Shown one piece after another: positions 57,458-64,000 of a stretch of 64,000 nucleotides of DNA (its first letter is position 1; every line of letters starts with the position of its first letter). A program made the position numbers and the translations under genes. The notes beneath the pieces are model-generated. The model was not told where the DNA came from and ran no database searches. It saw only the letters and a list, made by a program, of their open reading frames with translations. The DNA is from Streptomyces sp. NRRL S-337. GTDB taxonomy: Bacteria; Actinomycetota; Actinomycetes; Streptomycetales; Streptomycetaceae. The DNA lies in NCBI RefSeq assembly GCF_000720175.1, contig NZ_JOIX01000037.1:10143-74142 (forward strand), written 5' to 3'.

Positions 57458-58621
57458 ATGCGCCACCCCCTGCCCAAGCCGCCCTCCTGGCTGCCCGTGG
57501 ACGGCTACATCCTGGCGCTGGTCGGCACCGTCGCCCTGGCCGCACTGCTGCCCGCCCGCGGACCGGCCGCCACGATCGCCGACGGCGCCTCCACGACAGC
57601 CGTCGCGCTGCTCTTCTTCCTCTACGGCGCCCGGCTCTCCACCCGCGAGGCGATGGCCGGGCTGCGCCACTGGCGGCTCCACGTGACCGTCCTGGCCTGC
57701 ACCTTCGCCGTCTTCCCGGTGCTCGGCCTGGCCGCCCGCGGACTCGTCCCGTACGTCTTGCCGCCCGCCTTGTACACCGGGCTGCTGTTCCTGTGCCTGG
57801 TCCCCTCGACGGTCCAGTCGTCGATCGCCTTCACCTCCCTCGCCCGCGGCAACGTCGCGGCCGCGATCTGCGCCGGCTCCTTCTCCAGCCTCGTCGGCAT
57901 CGTCGTCACCCCGCTGCTCGCCGGGCTGGTGCTGCACGGCAGCGGCGGCGGATTCTCGGCCGGCTCGCTGGTCTCGATCGTCTGCCAGCTGCTGCTCCCG
58001 TTCCTGGCCGGGCAATTCCTGCGCCGCTGGATCGGGCCGTTCCTCACCCGCCACAAGAAGGCCCTCGGCTACGTGGACCGCGGCTCGATCCTGCTCGTCG
58101 TCTACAGCGCCTTCAGCACCGGGATGGTCCAGGGCATCTGGCACCAGGTCTCGCCGCTGCGGCTGCTGTGCCTGCTGGGCGTGGAGGCCGTGCTGCTCGC
58201 GGTGATGCTGACCGGGACGTCGTACGGGTCGCGCCGGCTCGGCTTCGGCCGCGCGGACCGCATCGCGATCACCTTCGCCGGGTCCAAGAAGAGCCTGGCG
58301 GCCGGGCTGCCGATGGCCAGCGTGCTGTTCGGTGCCCAGGCCGGCCTGGCGGTGCTGCCGCTGATGCTCTTCCACCAGATGCAGCTGATGGTGTGTGCCG
58401 TGCTGGCCCGACGGTGGGGCGCAGACGCGGAGGCGGAGGCGGAGGCGGGACCGGAGCCGCGGCGGGAGGGCGACCACCCCGCCGCGACGGCCGGCGGCGG
58501 GAGTTACCTGCCCGGTCCGCCCACCCGGTCCAACGACAGCCCCAGCACCAGCGGCGCGCTCACCGAGGCGTCGTCCTCGCGGACGCCGGACAGCTCCGCG
58601 TCGGTCAGCGCCCGGCGGTAG
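57458..58621 (+). CDS. Bile acid:sodium symporter family transporter (PanS/ASBT-like)
   Basis: 387-aa membrane protein of the BASS family, about ten helices. Family motifs: LLFFLYGARLST near residue 48, LVPSTVQSSIAFTSLARGN near 115 and ITFAGSKKSLAAGLPMASVL near 270, which form the crossover and sodium sites. The ATG at 57458 follows GAAGAGAG. The C-terminal 65 residues are hydrophilic, and their last 39 codons lie antisense to the end of the sialidase gene (118-nt overlap). Natural substrates of bacterial members include ketopantoate and organic acids; here unknown. Partner of the divergent LysR. Confidence 0.9.
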   Translation: MRHPLPKPPSWLPVDGYILALVGTVALAALLPARGPAATIADGASTTAVALLFFLYGARLSTREAMAGLRHWRLHVTVLACTFAVFPVLGLAARGLVPYVLPPALYTGLLFLCLVPSTVQSSIAFTSLARGNVAAAICAGSFSSLVGIVVTPLLAGLVLHGSGGGFSAGSLVSIVCQLLLPFLAGQFLRRWIGPFLTRHKKALGYVDRGSILLVVYSAFSTGMVQGIWHQVSPLRLLCLLGVEAVLLAVMLTGTSYGSRRLGFGRADRIAITFAGSKKSLAAGLPMASVLFGAQAGLAVLPLMLFHQMQLMVCAVLARRWGADAEAEAEAGPEPRREGDHPAATAGGGSYLPGPPTRSNDSPSTSGALTEASSSRTPDSSASVSARR

Positions 58622-60480
58622 ACCCGCACCTCGTCCAGCGCGCCGGTGAACTGCGCGCGGGCGTCCGGCTTCTGCCCGAGGTGGACACCGAAGACCGAAC
58701 CGCGGCTGACCGACCCCGGAACGTCGGGCACGACGGTGGTCTCGGTGCCGTCGACGGTGAGCAGCAGCCGGCCCCCGGTGCGGCGCAGCGCCAGATGGTG
58801 CCAGTCGCCGTCGTTGTAGGCGCCGTTGGTGACGGCCTGCGCGGTGGCGGCCGGCTTGGCGCCGTCGACCGCGGTGAGCCGGGCGACGATCCTGCCGTGC
58901 ACCGGATCGCCCTCCAGCGCGACCTGGGGCGCCCTGGTGCCCACGCCGCCCATCCACAGCAGCGGCTGCTCCCCGGTCCCGGCGTCGTAACGGAACCACA
59001 GGCTGCAGGTGAAGTCGTGCGTGCCCAGCGGGAGGGAGGTGCGGAACGGGAGGCGTACGGCGTCGTCCTTGCCGTCGAAGTCGAGCGCCCCGCCGAACCG
59101 GCCGTCGGTGCGGCGCGGACCGCCGAGGACGAGCGCGGGCCGGGCGCCAAGGGCGGTGTCGCGGGTCGTGGGATCGGGGCCGCGGCGCGGGCCGAGCCAC
59201 TCCTCGGTGAAGCGGACGAAGCGGATCTCGTCCCGGGCGTCGACCCGGCCGCCCTCGTACATCAGGCCGGTGACGTCGGGGGAGACGGCGACCAGGTCCG
59301 AGTAGCCGGACCAGTCGGTGGTGACCCGGGCGCCCCGGTCGGCGCCCTCCCAGGTGCGGCCCTCGTCCCAGGAGGAGCGGATGGTCATGGTCCGGCGGCG
59401 GTCGGGGTCGGCGGGCGCGGCGAAGAGGGTGCGGCTGCGGCCGCCGGCGGCGGACGAGTGCGGCAGGCGCAGTGCGGAAGCCTGCACCATCGGCGTATAG
59501 AGGTCGGGGAGGGCGCGGAACGGGGCGCTGAAGGAGTCGCCGCCGTCTTGGCTGACCGCCCACGTCCGATGTCCCAGGTCGGTGCCGTCCTGTTCGCGGC
59601 CGTTGACGTAGATCGCGCCGTCGGAACGTTCCAGCAGCGTCATCTCCGAAGGCTTCTGCCGAAAGGTCCCGTCCGCGGCGATCGGCCAGGTGTCGAGCGC
59701 GCCGACCTTCCAGGTGTCCCCGTCGTCGTCGCTGTGGACCAGGGCGGCGTGGTTGGCGGTGACCCGATCACCCGCGTAACTCTCGGCGTTGATGCCGAAG
59801 ACCAGCCGGCCCGCGTGCCGCCCGCGGGTGAGCTGGATGCCGTGCACGGGGCCGGTGGCATACCAGGAATTCCACCGCGCGGGCCGGATGTCGGACGTCA
59901 GATCACGGGGCGCGGACCAGGTGGCGCCGTCGTCGTCGCTGTACTGCAGGTGCGGAGTGCGGTCACAGGGCACATCGCAGCTCAGCCCGTCCGCCCGGCC
60001 CTTGTTGTACGTCTCGGCGAGCACGATGCGACCGGTACGGCGGTCCACGACGGGCGCCGGATTGCCGTGGGTGTCGCCGCCGCCGCGATTGACGACCTGG
60101 AGCGGACCCCAGGTGCGGCCGCCGTCGGTGGAGCGTTTGAGTACCAGGTCGATGTCGCCGGAGTCGCCGCAGTCGTGCCGCCGGCCCTCGGCGAAGGCGA
60201 GCAGGGCGCCGTGGGTGGACCTGACCACGGCCGGTATCCGGAAGCAGAAATAGCCCTGTTCCTGGGCGGCCTTGAAGAGGACCTGCTGCTCGAAGCCGCC
60301 GGCCGGCGGCGCTGCCGCGGCGGCGCCGGGCGCGTCCGACGCCGCGTCGGGTGCCGCCTGGGCGGGGGAGTTCGGCAGGAGGGTGAGGGCTGCGGCGGTC
60401 AGCGCGGAGAGCAGGAGGGCGGCGCGGCGGCGCCTGGATCTGCGGCGGGGGCTGGGGTGTGCGCGGAGAACTGACGTCAT
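58504..60480 (-). CDS. Secreted sialidase (GH33) with C-terminal LamG-like domain
   Basis: 658-aa exo-alpha-sialidase releasing terminal sialic acids outside the cell. A signal peptide (RRRSRRRRAALLLSALTAAA, cut near residue 43) is followed by the six-blade propeller. The FRIP motif is in YFCFRIPAVV, and five Asp boxes are visible (STDGGRTW, SDDDGATW, SDDDGDTW, SQDGGDSF, SWDEGRTW). Residues about 460-640 form a concanavalin/LamG-like module (HHLALRRTGGRLLLTVDG). The ATG at 60478-60480 is preferred for its signal peptide; an ATG 13 codons upstream (60519) is possible. An operator-like dyad lies at 60521-60537. Its 3' end overlaps the symporter gene. Confidence 0.93.
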   Translation of the reverse strand: MTSVLRAHPSPRRRSRRRRAALLLSALTAAALTLLPNSPAQAAPDAASDAPGAAAAAPPAGGFEQQVLFKAAQEQGYFCFRIPAVVRSTHGALLAFAEGRRHDCGDSGDIDLVLKRSTDGGRTWGPLQVVNRGGGDTHGNPAPVVDRRTGRIVLAETYNKGRADGLSCDVPCDRTPHLQYSDDDGATWSAPRDLTSDIRPARWNSWYATGPVHGIQLTRGRHAGRLVFGINAESYAGDRVTANHAALVHSDDDGDTWKVGALDTWPIAADGTFRQKPSEMTLLERSDGAIYVNGREQDGTDLGHRTWAVSQDGGDSFSAPFRALPDLYTPMVQASALRLPHSSAAGGRSRTLFAAPADPDRRRTMTIRSSWDEGRTWEGADRGARVTTDWSGYSDLVAVSPDVTGLMYEGGRVDARDEIRFVRFTEEWLGPRRGPDPTTRDTALGARPALVLGGPRRTDGRFGGALDFDGKDDAVRLPFRTSLPLGTHDFTCSLWFRYDAGTGEQPLLWMGGVGTRAPQVALEGDPVHGRIVARLTAVDGAKPAATAQAVTNGAYNDGDWHHLALRRTGGRLLLTVDGTETTVVPDVPGSVSRGSVFGVHLGQKPDARAQFTGALDEVRVYRRALTDAELSGVREDDASVSAPLVLGLSLDRVGGPGR

Positions 60481-60520
60481 GGTCCGGCCTGCCCTTCGAG
60501 GGATCGGCGGTCGGGTCATC

Positions 60521-60537
60521 AGGACATCCCACGTCCT
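60521..60537. promoter_or_regulatory. Dyad upstream of the sialidase gene
   Basis: AGGACATCCCACGTCCT has arms AGGAC and GTCCT, extendable to 7 bp with one mismatch, around a 3-7 nt centre. It lies 40 nt before the chosen sialidase start. This is a candidate site for a GntR-type sialic-acid-responsive regulator, by analogy only. Confidence 0.4.
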
Positions 60538-60640
60538 ATGTGCATCCCTGACGGAAGCTACTGCCGCGTGCGGACCGCGACAAGGAGGTGCGACGGTTCT
60601 CCGCGCCCCAACCGCAATTCACTCGCCCGGACCCACCTGC

Positions 60641-60732
60641 CCCGCCCTCCCAGGCCCTGCTTCTCCCGCCCTCCCAGGCTGTGCTTCTCCCGCCCTCCCA
60701 GGCTGTGCTTCTCCCGCCCTCCCAGCCCTGCG
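60641..60732. repeat. 24-bp tandem repeats between sialidase and oxidoreductase genes
   Basis: A unit beginning CCCGCCCTCCCAGG and ending TGCTTCT occurs three times (60641, 60665, 60689) and once partially (60713). The second and third copies are identical and the first differs at two positions. They lie just past the stop of the minus-strand oxidoreductase (60760), in its 3' untranslated DNA. Confidence 0.85.
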
Positions 60733-60759
60733 ATGTCGCCGGTCGCTGGTCGCCGGTGG

Positions 60760-61701
60760 TCACGGCCGCAGCACGACCTTGCCGAGGTTGGTCCGGCCCT
60801 CGATGATCTCGTGCGCCTTCGCGGCGTCCGCCAGCGGGAGTTCGGCATGGACCGCTACCCGCAGGCGCCCGGAACCGGCAAGTTCCCACAGCTGTTCGCG
60901 GTGGCGTTCGTACCGCTCCCGGTGGACGGTGGCGAACCGCCGCATGGTCAGCCCGGTGACGGTCTTGGAACCGGCCAGCAGCTCGTACGCCGGGACGGTC
61001 CCGCCACCGGAGTTGAAGAAGACCAGCCGGCCGCCCTCGGCCACCGCGGCCAGTGCCCGCGGCAGCACCTCTCCGCCCACCCCGTCCAGCACCACGTCGA
61101 CCGGCTCGCCCCAGGACTCCTGGTCGTACGTCACCACCTCGTCGGCGCCCAGGCCGTACAGGAACTCCGCCTTGGCGGCCGAGCTGACGGCGGCCACCAC
61201 CCGCGGCACGCCCTGCAACTTGGCCAGTTGGACGGCGAGGTGCCCGGTGCCGCTGGCCGCGCCGGTGATCAGCACCGACTCGGCGCCCTGCGGGTCCGCG
61301 GTGCTGAGCGCGGCGAGCGCGACCTGCCCGCTGCGCACCAGCGCCACCGCGTCCACCGCGCTCGCCCCGTCCGGTATCCGGCTCGCCAGGAAGGCGGGCG
61401 CCAGGGCGAGTTCGGTGTAGGAGCCGGTGAGGGTGAGCGAGGTGACGCGGTCGCCGACGGCGAAGCCGGTGACGTCCGGGCCGAGCGCGACGACCTCGCC
61501 GGCGATCTCCCCGCCGGGCATCGAAGGAAGCGGATCGCCGCCGCCCTTGCCGTCGCCGCGGACCCGCCGCACGCACGGCAGGGTGACGCCGATCGCCTCG
61601 GTGCGGACCAGGAGTTCACCGGGACCGGGCACCGGCGCCTCGGCCTCCTCGACGCGCAGGACCTCGGGACCGCCGTAGGCATGGAATCGGACTCGGCGCA
61701 T
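60760..61701 (-). CDS. Quinone oxidoreductase-like MDR protein
   Basis: 313-aa NADPH-dependent zinc-free medium-chain reductase: MRRVRFHAYGGPEVLRVEEA at the start, PGGEIAGEVVALG, and the cofactor loop ITGAASGTGHLAVQLAK near residue 145. Expected to reduce quinones or reactive enones. The ATG at 61699-61701 follows GGAGG. Divergent from a MarR gene with a clear dyad between, so it is the likely target of MarR in an electrophile or quinone response. Confidence 0.94.
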   Translation of the reverse strand: MRRVRFHAYGGPEVLRVEEAEAPVPGPGELLVRTEAIGVTLPCVRRVRGDGKGGGDPLPSMPGGEIAGEVVALGPDVTGFAVGDRVTSLTLTGSYTELALAPAFLASRIPDGASAVDAVALVRSGQVALAALSTADPQGAESVLITGAASGTGHLAVQLAKLQGVPRVVAAVSSAAKAEFLYGLGADEVVTYDQESWGEPVDVVLDGVGGEVLPRALAAVAEGGRLVFFNSGGGTVPAYELLAGSKTVTGLTMRRFATVHRERYERHREQLWELAGSGRLRVAVHAELPLADAAKAHEIIEGRTNLGKVVLRP

Positions 61702-61758
61702 GGGCCGGCACCTCCGGGAAGAGTCGGCCGACGGGCGCCGGCCGTTTCATTGGGTTCC

Positions 61759-61830
61759 CCAACGATAACCACAAACCATTGGGTGGGCCAATGGTTTTTC
61801 GTTGGTTGTCCCTATGGAATTCGCTACGGT
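61759..61830. promoter_or_regulatory. MarR operator and marR promoter
   Basis: The perfect inverted repeat AAACCATTGG-N5-CCAATGGTTT (61773-61797) is flanked by CCAACGA (61759-61765) and TCGTTGG (61799-61805). TTGGTT (61802-61807), 17 nt, TACGGT (61825-61830) form the MarR gene promoter, which abuts the dyad. TACGGT ends 6 nt before the ATG, so the MarR message is probably leaderless. Autorepression is expected. Confidence 0.72.
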
Positions 61831-61836
61831 GGTCCC

Positions 61837-62283
61837 ATGTCCGACGACACCCCCTACGCCCCTAGCCGTATCCGCGCCCTCCCCAGCTGGCTGCTGGGCC
61901 GCGCCGCGGCCCGCGGCCACCGACTGGTCGCCGACGCCCTCGCCACCGAGGGCATGCGGATGATGCACCACGCCGTCCTGTCGGCGGTCGACGAGCTCGG
62001 CCCGGTCTCACAGGCGGAACTCGGGCGGACCGTCGGCATCGACCCCAAGGACATGGTCGCGCTGGTCAACGACCTGCAGAAGGACGGACTGGTCACCCGC
62101 ACCCCCGACCCCAACGACCGGCGCAAGAACGCCGTCGAGATCTCCCCGGCCGGCAAACAGCGACTCCGCCGCACCCAGCAGCTCGGCGACCAGGCCAACG
62201 CGGAACTCACCGCCGCCCTGACCCCCGACGAACGCGCCCAGCTGATCACCCTGCTCGGCAAGATCACCGCGCCGGAGCGGTGA
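61837..62283 (+). CDS. MarR-family transcriptional regulator
   Basis: 148-aa winged-helix dimer. The DNA-binding core is VSQAELGRTVGIDPKDMVAL followed by LVNDLQKDGLVTRTPDPNDR and the wing arginine in DRRKNAVEISPAG. The ATG at 61837 has no ribosome site but follows a TACGGT -10 box by 6 nt (leaderless). It binds, by inference, the AAACCATTGG dyad and represses itself and the divergent quinone oxidoreductase until an electrophile or phenolic ligand is present. Convergent with fdhD, with 6 nt between stops. Confidence 0.94.
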   Translation: MSDDTPYAPSRIRALPSWLLGRAAARGHRLVADALATEGMRMMHHAVLSAVDELGPVSQAELGRTVGIDPKDMVALVNDLQKDGLVTRTPDPNDRRKNAVEISPAGKQRLRRTQQLGDQANAELTAALTPDERAQLITLLGKITAPER

Positions 62284-62289
62284 CCGGCC

Positions 62290-63138
62290 TCAGCCCGTCG
62301 CGGCCGTCGCGGGCAGGGCGAGGCGGTGCTCACCCGCGTACACGTTCATCGACGCACCGCGCAGAAAGCCCACCAGGGTCAGACCCGTCTCCGCCGCCAG
62401 GTCCACGGCCAGCGACGACGGGGCCGAGACCGCGGCCAGGACCGGAATCCCCGCCATCACGGCCTTCTGCGCCAGCTCGAACGACGCCCGGCCCGAAACC
62501 AGCAGAACGGTCCGGGAGAGCGGCAGTTGCCCGTCCTGCAGGGCGCGGCCGATCAGCTTGTCGACGGCGTTGTGCCGCCCCACGTCCTCCCGTATGTCGA
62601 GCAGCTCGCCGTCCTCGGTGAACAGGGCCGCCGCATGGAGCCCCCCGGTCCGGTCGAAGACCCGCTGGGCCGCCCGCAGCCGGTCGGGGAGTCCGGCCAG
62701 CAGCTCCGGCTCCAGCCGCAGCGGCGGGGCGTCATCGATCGGCCAGCGGGCCGTCGTACGCACCGCGTCGAGGCTCGCCTTGCCGCACAGCCCGCAGGAA
62801 GAAGTCGTGTAGACGTTCCGCTCAAGGGTGATGTCGGGGACCGTCACGCCCGGCGCGGTCTTCACGTCCACCACGTTGTACGTATTCGCCCCGTCCGCCG
62901 TCGCACCCGCGCAGTACACGATGTTCTGCAGATCACCGGCGCCGCCCAGCACCCCCTCGCTGACCAGGAACCCCGCCGCCAGGGCGAAGTCGTCGCCCGG
63001 GGTGCGCATGGTGATCGCCAGCGGCTTCCCGTTCAGCCGGATCTCCAGTGGTTCCTCGGCGACGAGCGTGTCCGGACGGGTGGAGACCGCCCCGTCCCGG
63101 ATGCGGATGACCTTGCGTCGCTCCGTGACTCGTCCCAT
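62290..63138 (-). CDS. fdhD: Formate dehydrogenase accessory sulfurtransferase FdhD
   Basis: 282-aa sulfur carrier that passes sulfur from a cysteine desulfurase to the molybdenum cofactor of formate dehydrogenase. The functional cysteine pair is in SSCGLCGKAS near residue 115. Other family blocks are EEPLEIRLNGKPL at the start, GDDFALAAGFLVSEG and EDVGRHNAVDKLIG. The ATG at 63136-63138 follows GAGGAC. No formate dehydrogenase structural gene lies in the window, which is common for fdhD in streptomycetes. Confidence 0.95.
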   Translation of the reverse strand: MGRVTERRKVIRIRDGAVSTRPDTLVAEEPLEIRLNGKPLAITMRTPGDDFALAAGFLVSEGVLGGAGDLQNIVYCAGATADGANTYNVVDVKTAPGVTVPDITLERNVYTTSSCGLCGKASLDAVRTTARWPIDDAPPLRLEPELLAGLPDRLRAAQRVFDRTGGLHAAALFTEDGELLDIREDVGRHNAVDKLIGRALQDGQLPLSRTVLLVSGRASFELAQKAVMAGIPVLAAVSAPSSLAVDLAAETGLTLVGFLRGASMNVYAGEHRLALPATAATG

Positions 63139-63400
63139 GTCGTCCTCAGTCCCGGTTCGGTATGTGCTGGTGGCCGCAGCGCTTCACGGTCTCATTGTCC
63201 TGCACGTACGGACCGGCCTTGCATCCGAGGCCGCCCGGCCGCCGCGGCGGACCCCGGCGGCGACGTCGACCGGCAACGGCCTGCGTGGTCCGATCCGCGA
63301 GACCGCACCCGGCTGCCACCCCTCGGCCGGGTAATGTGCATGTGATCACCAGCGAAGTACCGAGCGACGCACCGGAACGACCACGGATGGCGAGAGGCAC

Positions 63401-63742
63401 ATGAGCGAAGGGACACCGGCGGCCGGCGAAGCGGCCACCGTCGCCGACCAGGCGGCCCGTGAGCAACTGCGTTATCTGCGCGGCAGCATCGACAACCTTG
63501 ACGCCGCGCTGGTGCATCTGCTCGCCGAGCGCTTCAAGTGCACCCAGCAGGTCGGTGAACTCAAGGCCCGGCACAACCTGCCGCCCGCCGACCCGGCCCG
63601 CGAGGCGGCGCAGATCGAGCGCCTGCGCCGCCTGGCCGAGGACGCCCGGCTGGACCCGGCGTTCGCGGAGAAGTTCCTCAACTTCATCATCGACGAAGTG
63701 GTCCGCCACCATAAGGCCATCGCCAAGCAGAACAACCGCTGA
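63401..63742 (+). CDS. Chorismate mutase, AroQ type
   Basis: 113-aa all-helical enzyme converting chorismate to prephenate for phenylalanine and tyrosine synthesis. Helix 1 has RYLRGSIDNLDAALVHLLAE followed by RFK, and the last helix FLNFIIDEVVRHHKAI; the catalytic arginines and lysine are in the expected R-x-x-I-D, K-A-R and R-x-x-x-x-I/Q regions. The ATG follows GAGAGG. No signal peptide, so cytosolic rather than the secreted type. Stand-alone, not fused to prephenate dehydratase. Confidence 0.92.
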   Translation: MSEGTPAAGEAATVADQAAREQLRYLRGSIDNLDAALVHLLAERFKCTQQVGELKARHNLPPADPAREAAQIERLRRLAEDARLDPAFAEKFLNFIIDEVVRHHKAIAKQNNR

Positions 63743-64000
63743 CGGCGCTTGGCTCTCCTCCCACGTACCCGTCTGCGGCGCCGCGGGGCGCTGCGCTTTG
63801 CGGCGCCCCCTACGTACTTGGCCGTCCCGCCGCGGTTGTTGTTCGCCGTTGCGCTTTGCGGCGCCCCCTACGTACCTGTCTTTCCCGCCGCGGGGCGTCT
63901 GGCCGTTGCGCCTGCGGCGGGCTGGGTTTGTGTTGGGTGCGGTGACGGGCCTCCGGGGCCTTGTTCGTGGACTGCTGTCGCTTTACGTCCACGAACAAGG
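63743..64000. repeat. 58-bp tandem repeat and terminal hairpin
   Basis: An identical 26-bp block containing GCGCTTTGCGGCGCCCC and TACGTAC occurs at 63792-63817 and 63850-63875, each followed at the same distance by CCCGCCGCGG (63826, 63884): a 58-bp period, with a diverged third copy near 63760. At the end, CCTTGTTCGTGGAC (63959-63972) pairs perfectly with 63987-64000, and the stem may continue past the window. This is probably intergenic repeat plus terminator; no gene supported. Confidence 0.7.

Noticed and set aside
60641..60732. Tandem 24-bp units considered as a CRISPR array
   Set aside because: No unique spacers between the units and no cas genes in the window.
63810..63998. Lys/Arg-rich 62-codon minus-strand frame at the window end
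   Set aside because: It lies wholly in repeats and the terminal hairpin and has no ribosome site.

Overview
The window is 64 kb of very GC-rich, gene-dense DNA with strong third-position GC bias, frequent GTG starts and GGAGG-type ribosome sites. Its gene families are a crotonyl-CoA carboxylase/reductase with its mutase, PucR and MerR regulators, NB-ARC/TPR STAND proteins, CYP with [3Fe-4S] ferredoxin, many GNATs and VOC proteins. All of this points to a Streptomyces or close relative. I see no rRNA, tRNA, CRISPR array, insertion sequence or prophage. It looks like chromosomal DNA rich in regulator-plus-target gene pairs rather than a classical biosynthetic cluster.

Layout. (1) 1-8061, minus strand: ethylmalonyl-CoA pathway block, with ecm (cut by the window edge), ccr, a TetR regulator and a double-domain 3-hydroxybutyryl-CoA dehydrogenase. 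A STAND/NB-ARC ATPase with an N-terminal amyloid-signalling-like motif sits inside it. (2) 8.4-18.8 kb: HEAT-repeat protein, GNAT, an SDR/MerR pair with a MerR-type promoter, a radical SAM gene behind a LexA-type box, SRPBCC protein, an MFS transporter fused to beta-sandwich repeats, a short PAS protein, and a secreted class-A serine hydrolase. (3) 17.9-25.4 kb: a PucR regulator divergent from a three-peptidase operon (M55, M20, S9), then a secreted CocE/S15-type hydrolase. (4) 25.4-29.9 kb: CYP plus ferredoxin, a TetR divergent from a two-domain SRPBCC/DUF2867 protein with twin operators, a small membrane protein and a sigma factor. (5) 30-40.6 kb: family III CoA-transferase with permuted halves, GNATs, DUF6204, DUF5107-TPR protein, quinone oxidoreductase, VOC, methyltransferase, PAP2/diacylglycerol kinase fusion, membrane protein. 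(6) 40.7-47.6 kb: an aminotransferase-fold protein without its PLP lysine, MBL-fold hydrolase, APC permease, orphan dTDP-glucose 4,6-dehydratase, SnoaL-like protein, XRE regulator, pterin carbinolamine dehydratase. (7) 47.6-56 kb: YihY protein, a frameshifted photolyase, DUF1266, VOC, aldo/keto reductase, membrane protein, long-chain acyl-CoA synthetase. (8) 56.3-64 kb: LysR divergent from a bile-acid:sodium-type symporter, secreted sialidase, quinone oxidoreductase divergent from MarR, fdhD, chorismate mutase, and a repeat-rich end.

How genes work together. Ccr, Ecm and the dehydrogenase are successive steps of C4/C5 CoA-ester metabolism that also supply ethylmalonyl-CoA extender units. The M55/M20/S9 operon would strip short or D-residue-containing peptides stepwise. 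CYP and ferredoxin form an electron-transfer pair. Several regulators sit beside their probable targets with visible dyads (MerR/SDR, TetR/DUF2867, LysR/symporter, MarR/oxidoreductase, PucR/peptidases). A recurrent theme is leaderless expression: about ten genes, many of them regulators or GNAT/VOC proteins, have a TANNNT-like -10 box ending 6-7 nt before the start codon and no Shine-Dalgarno sequence. All functional statements come from reading the sequence and from family knowledge; no database search was run.
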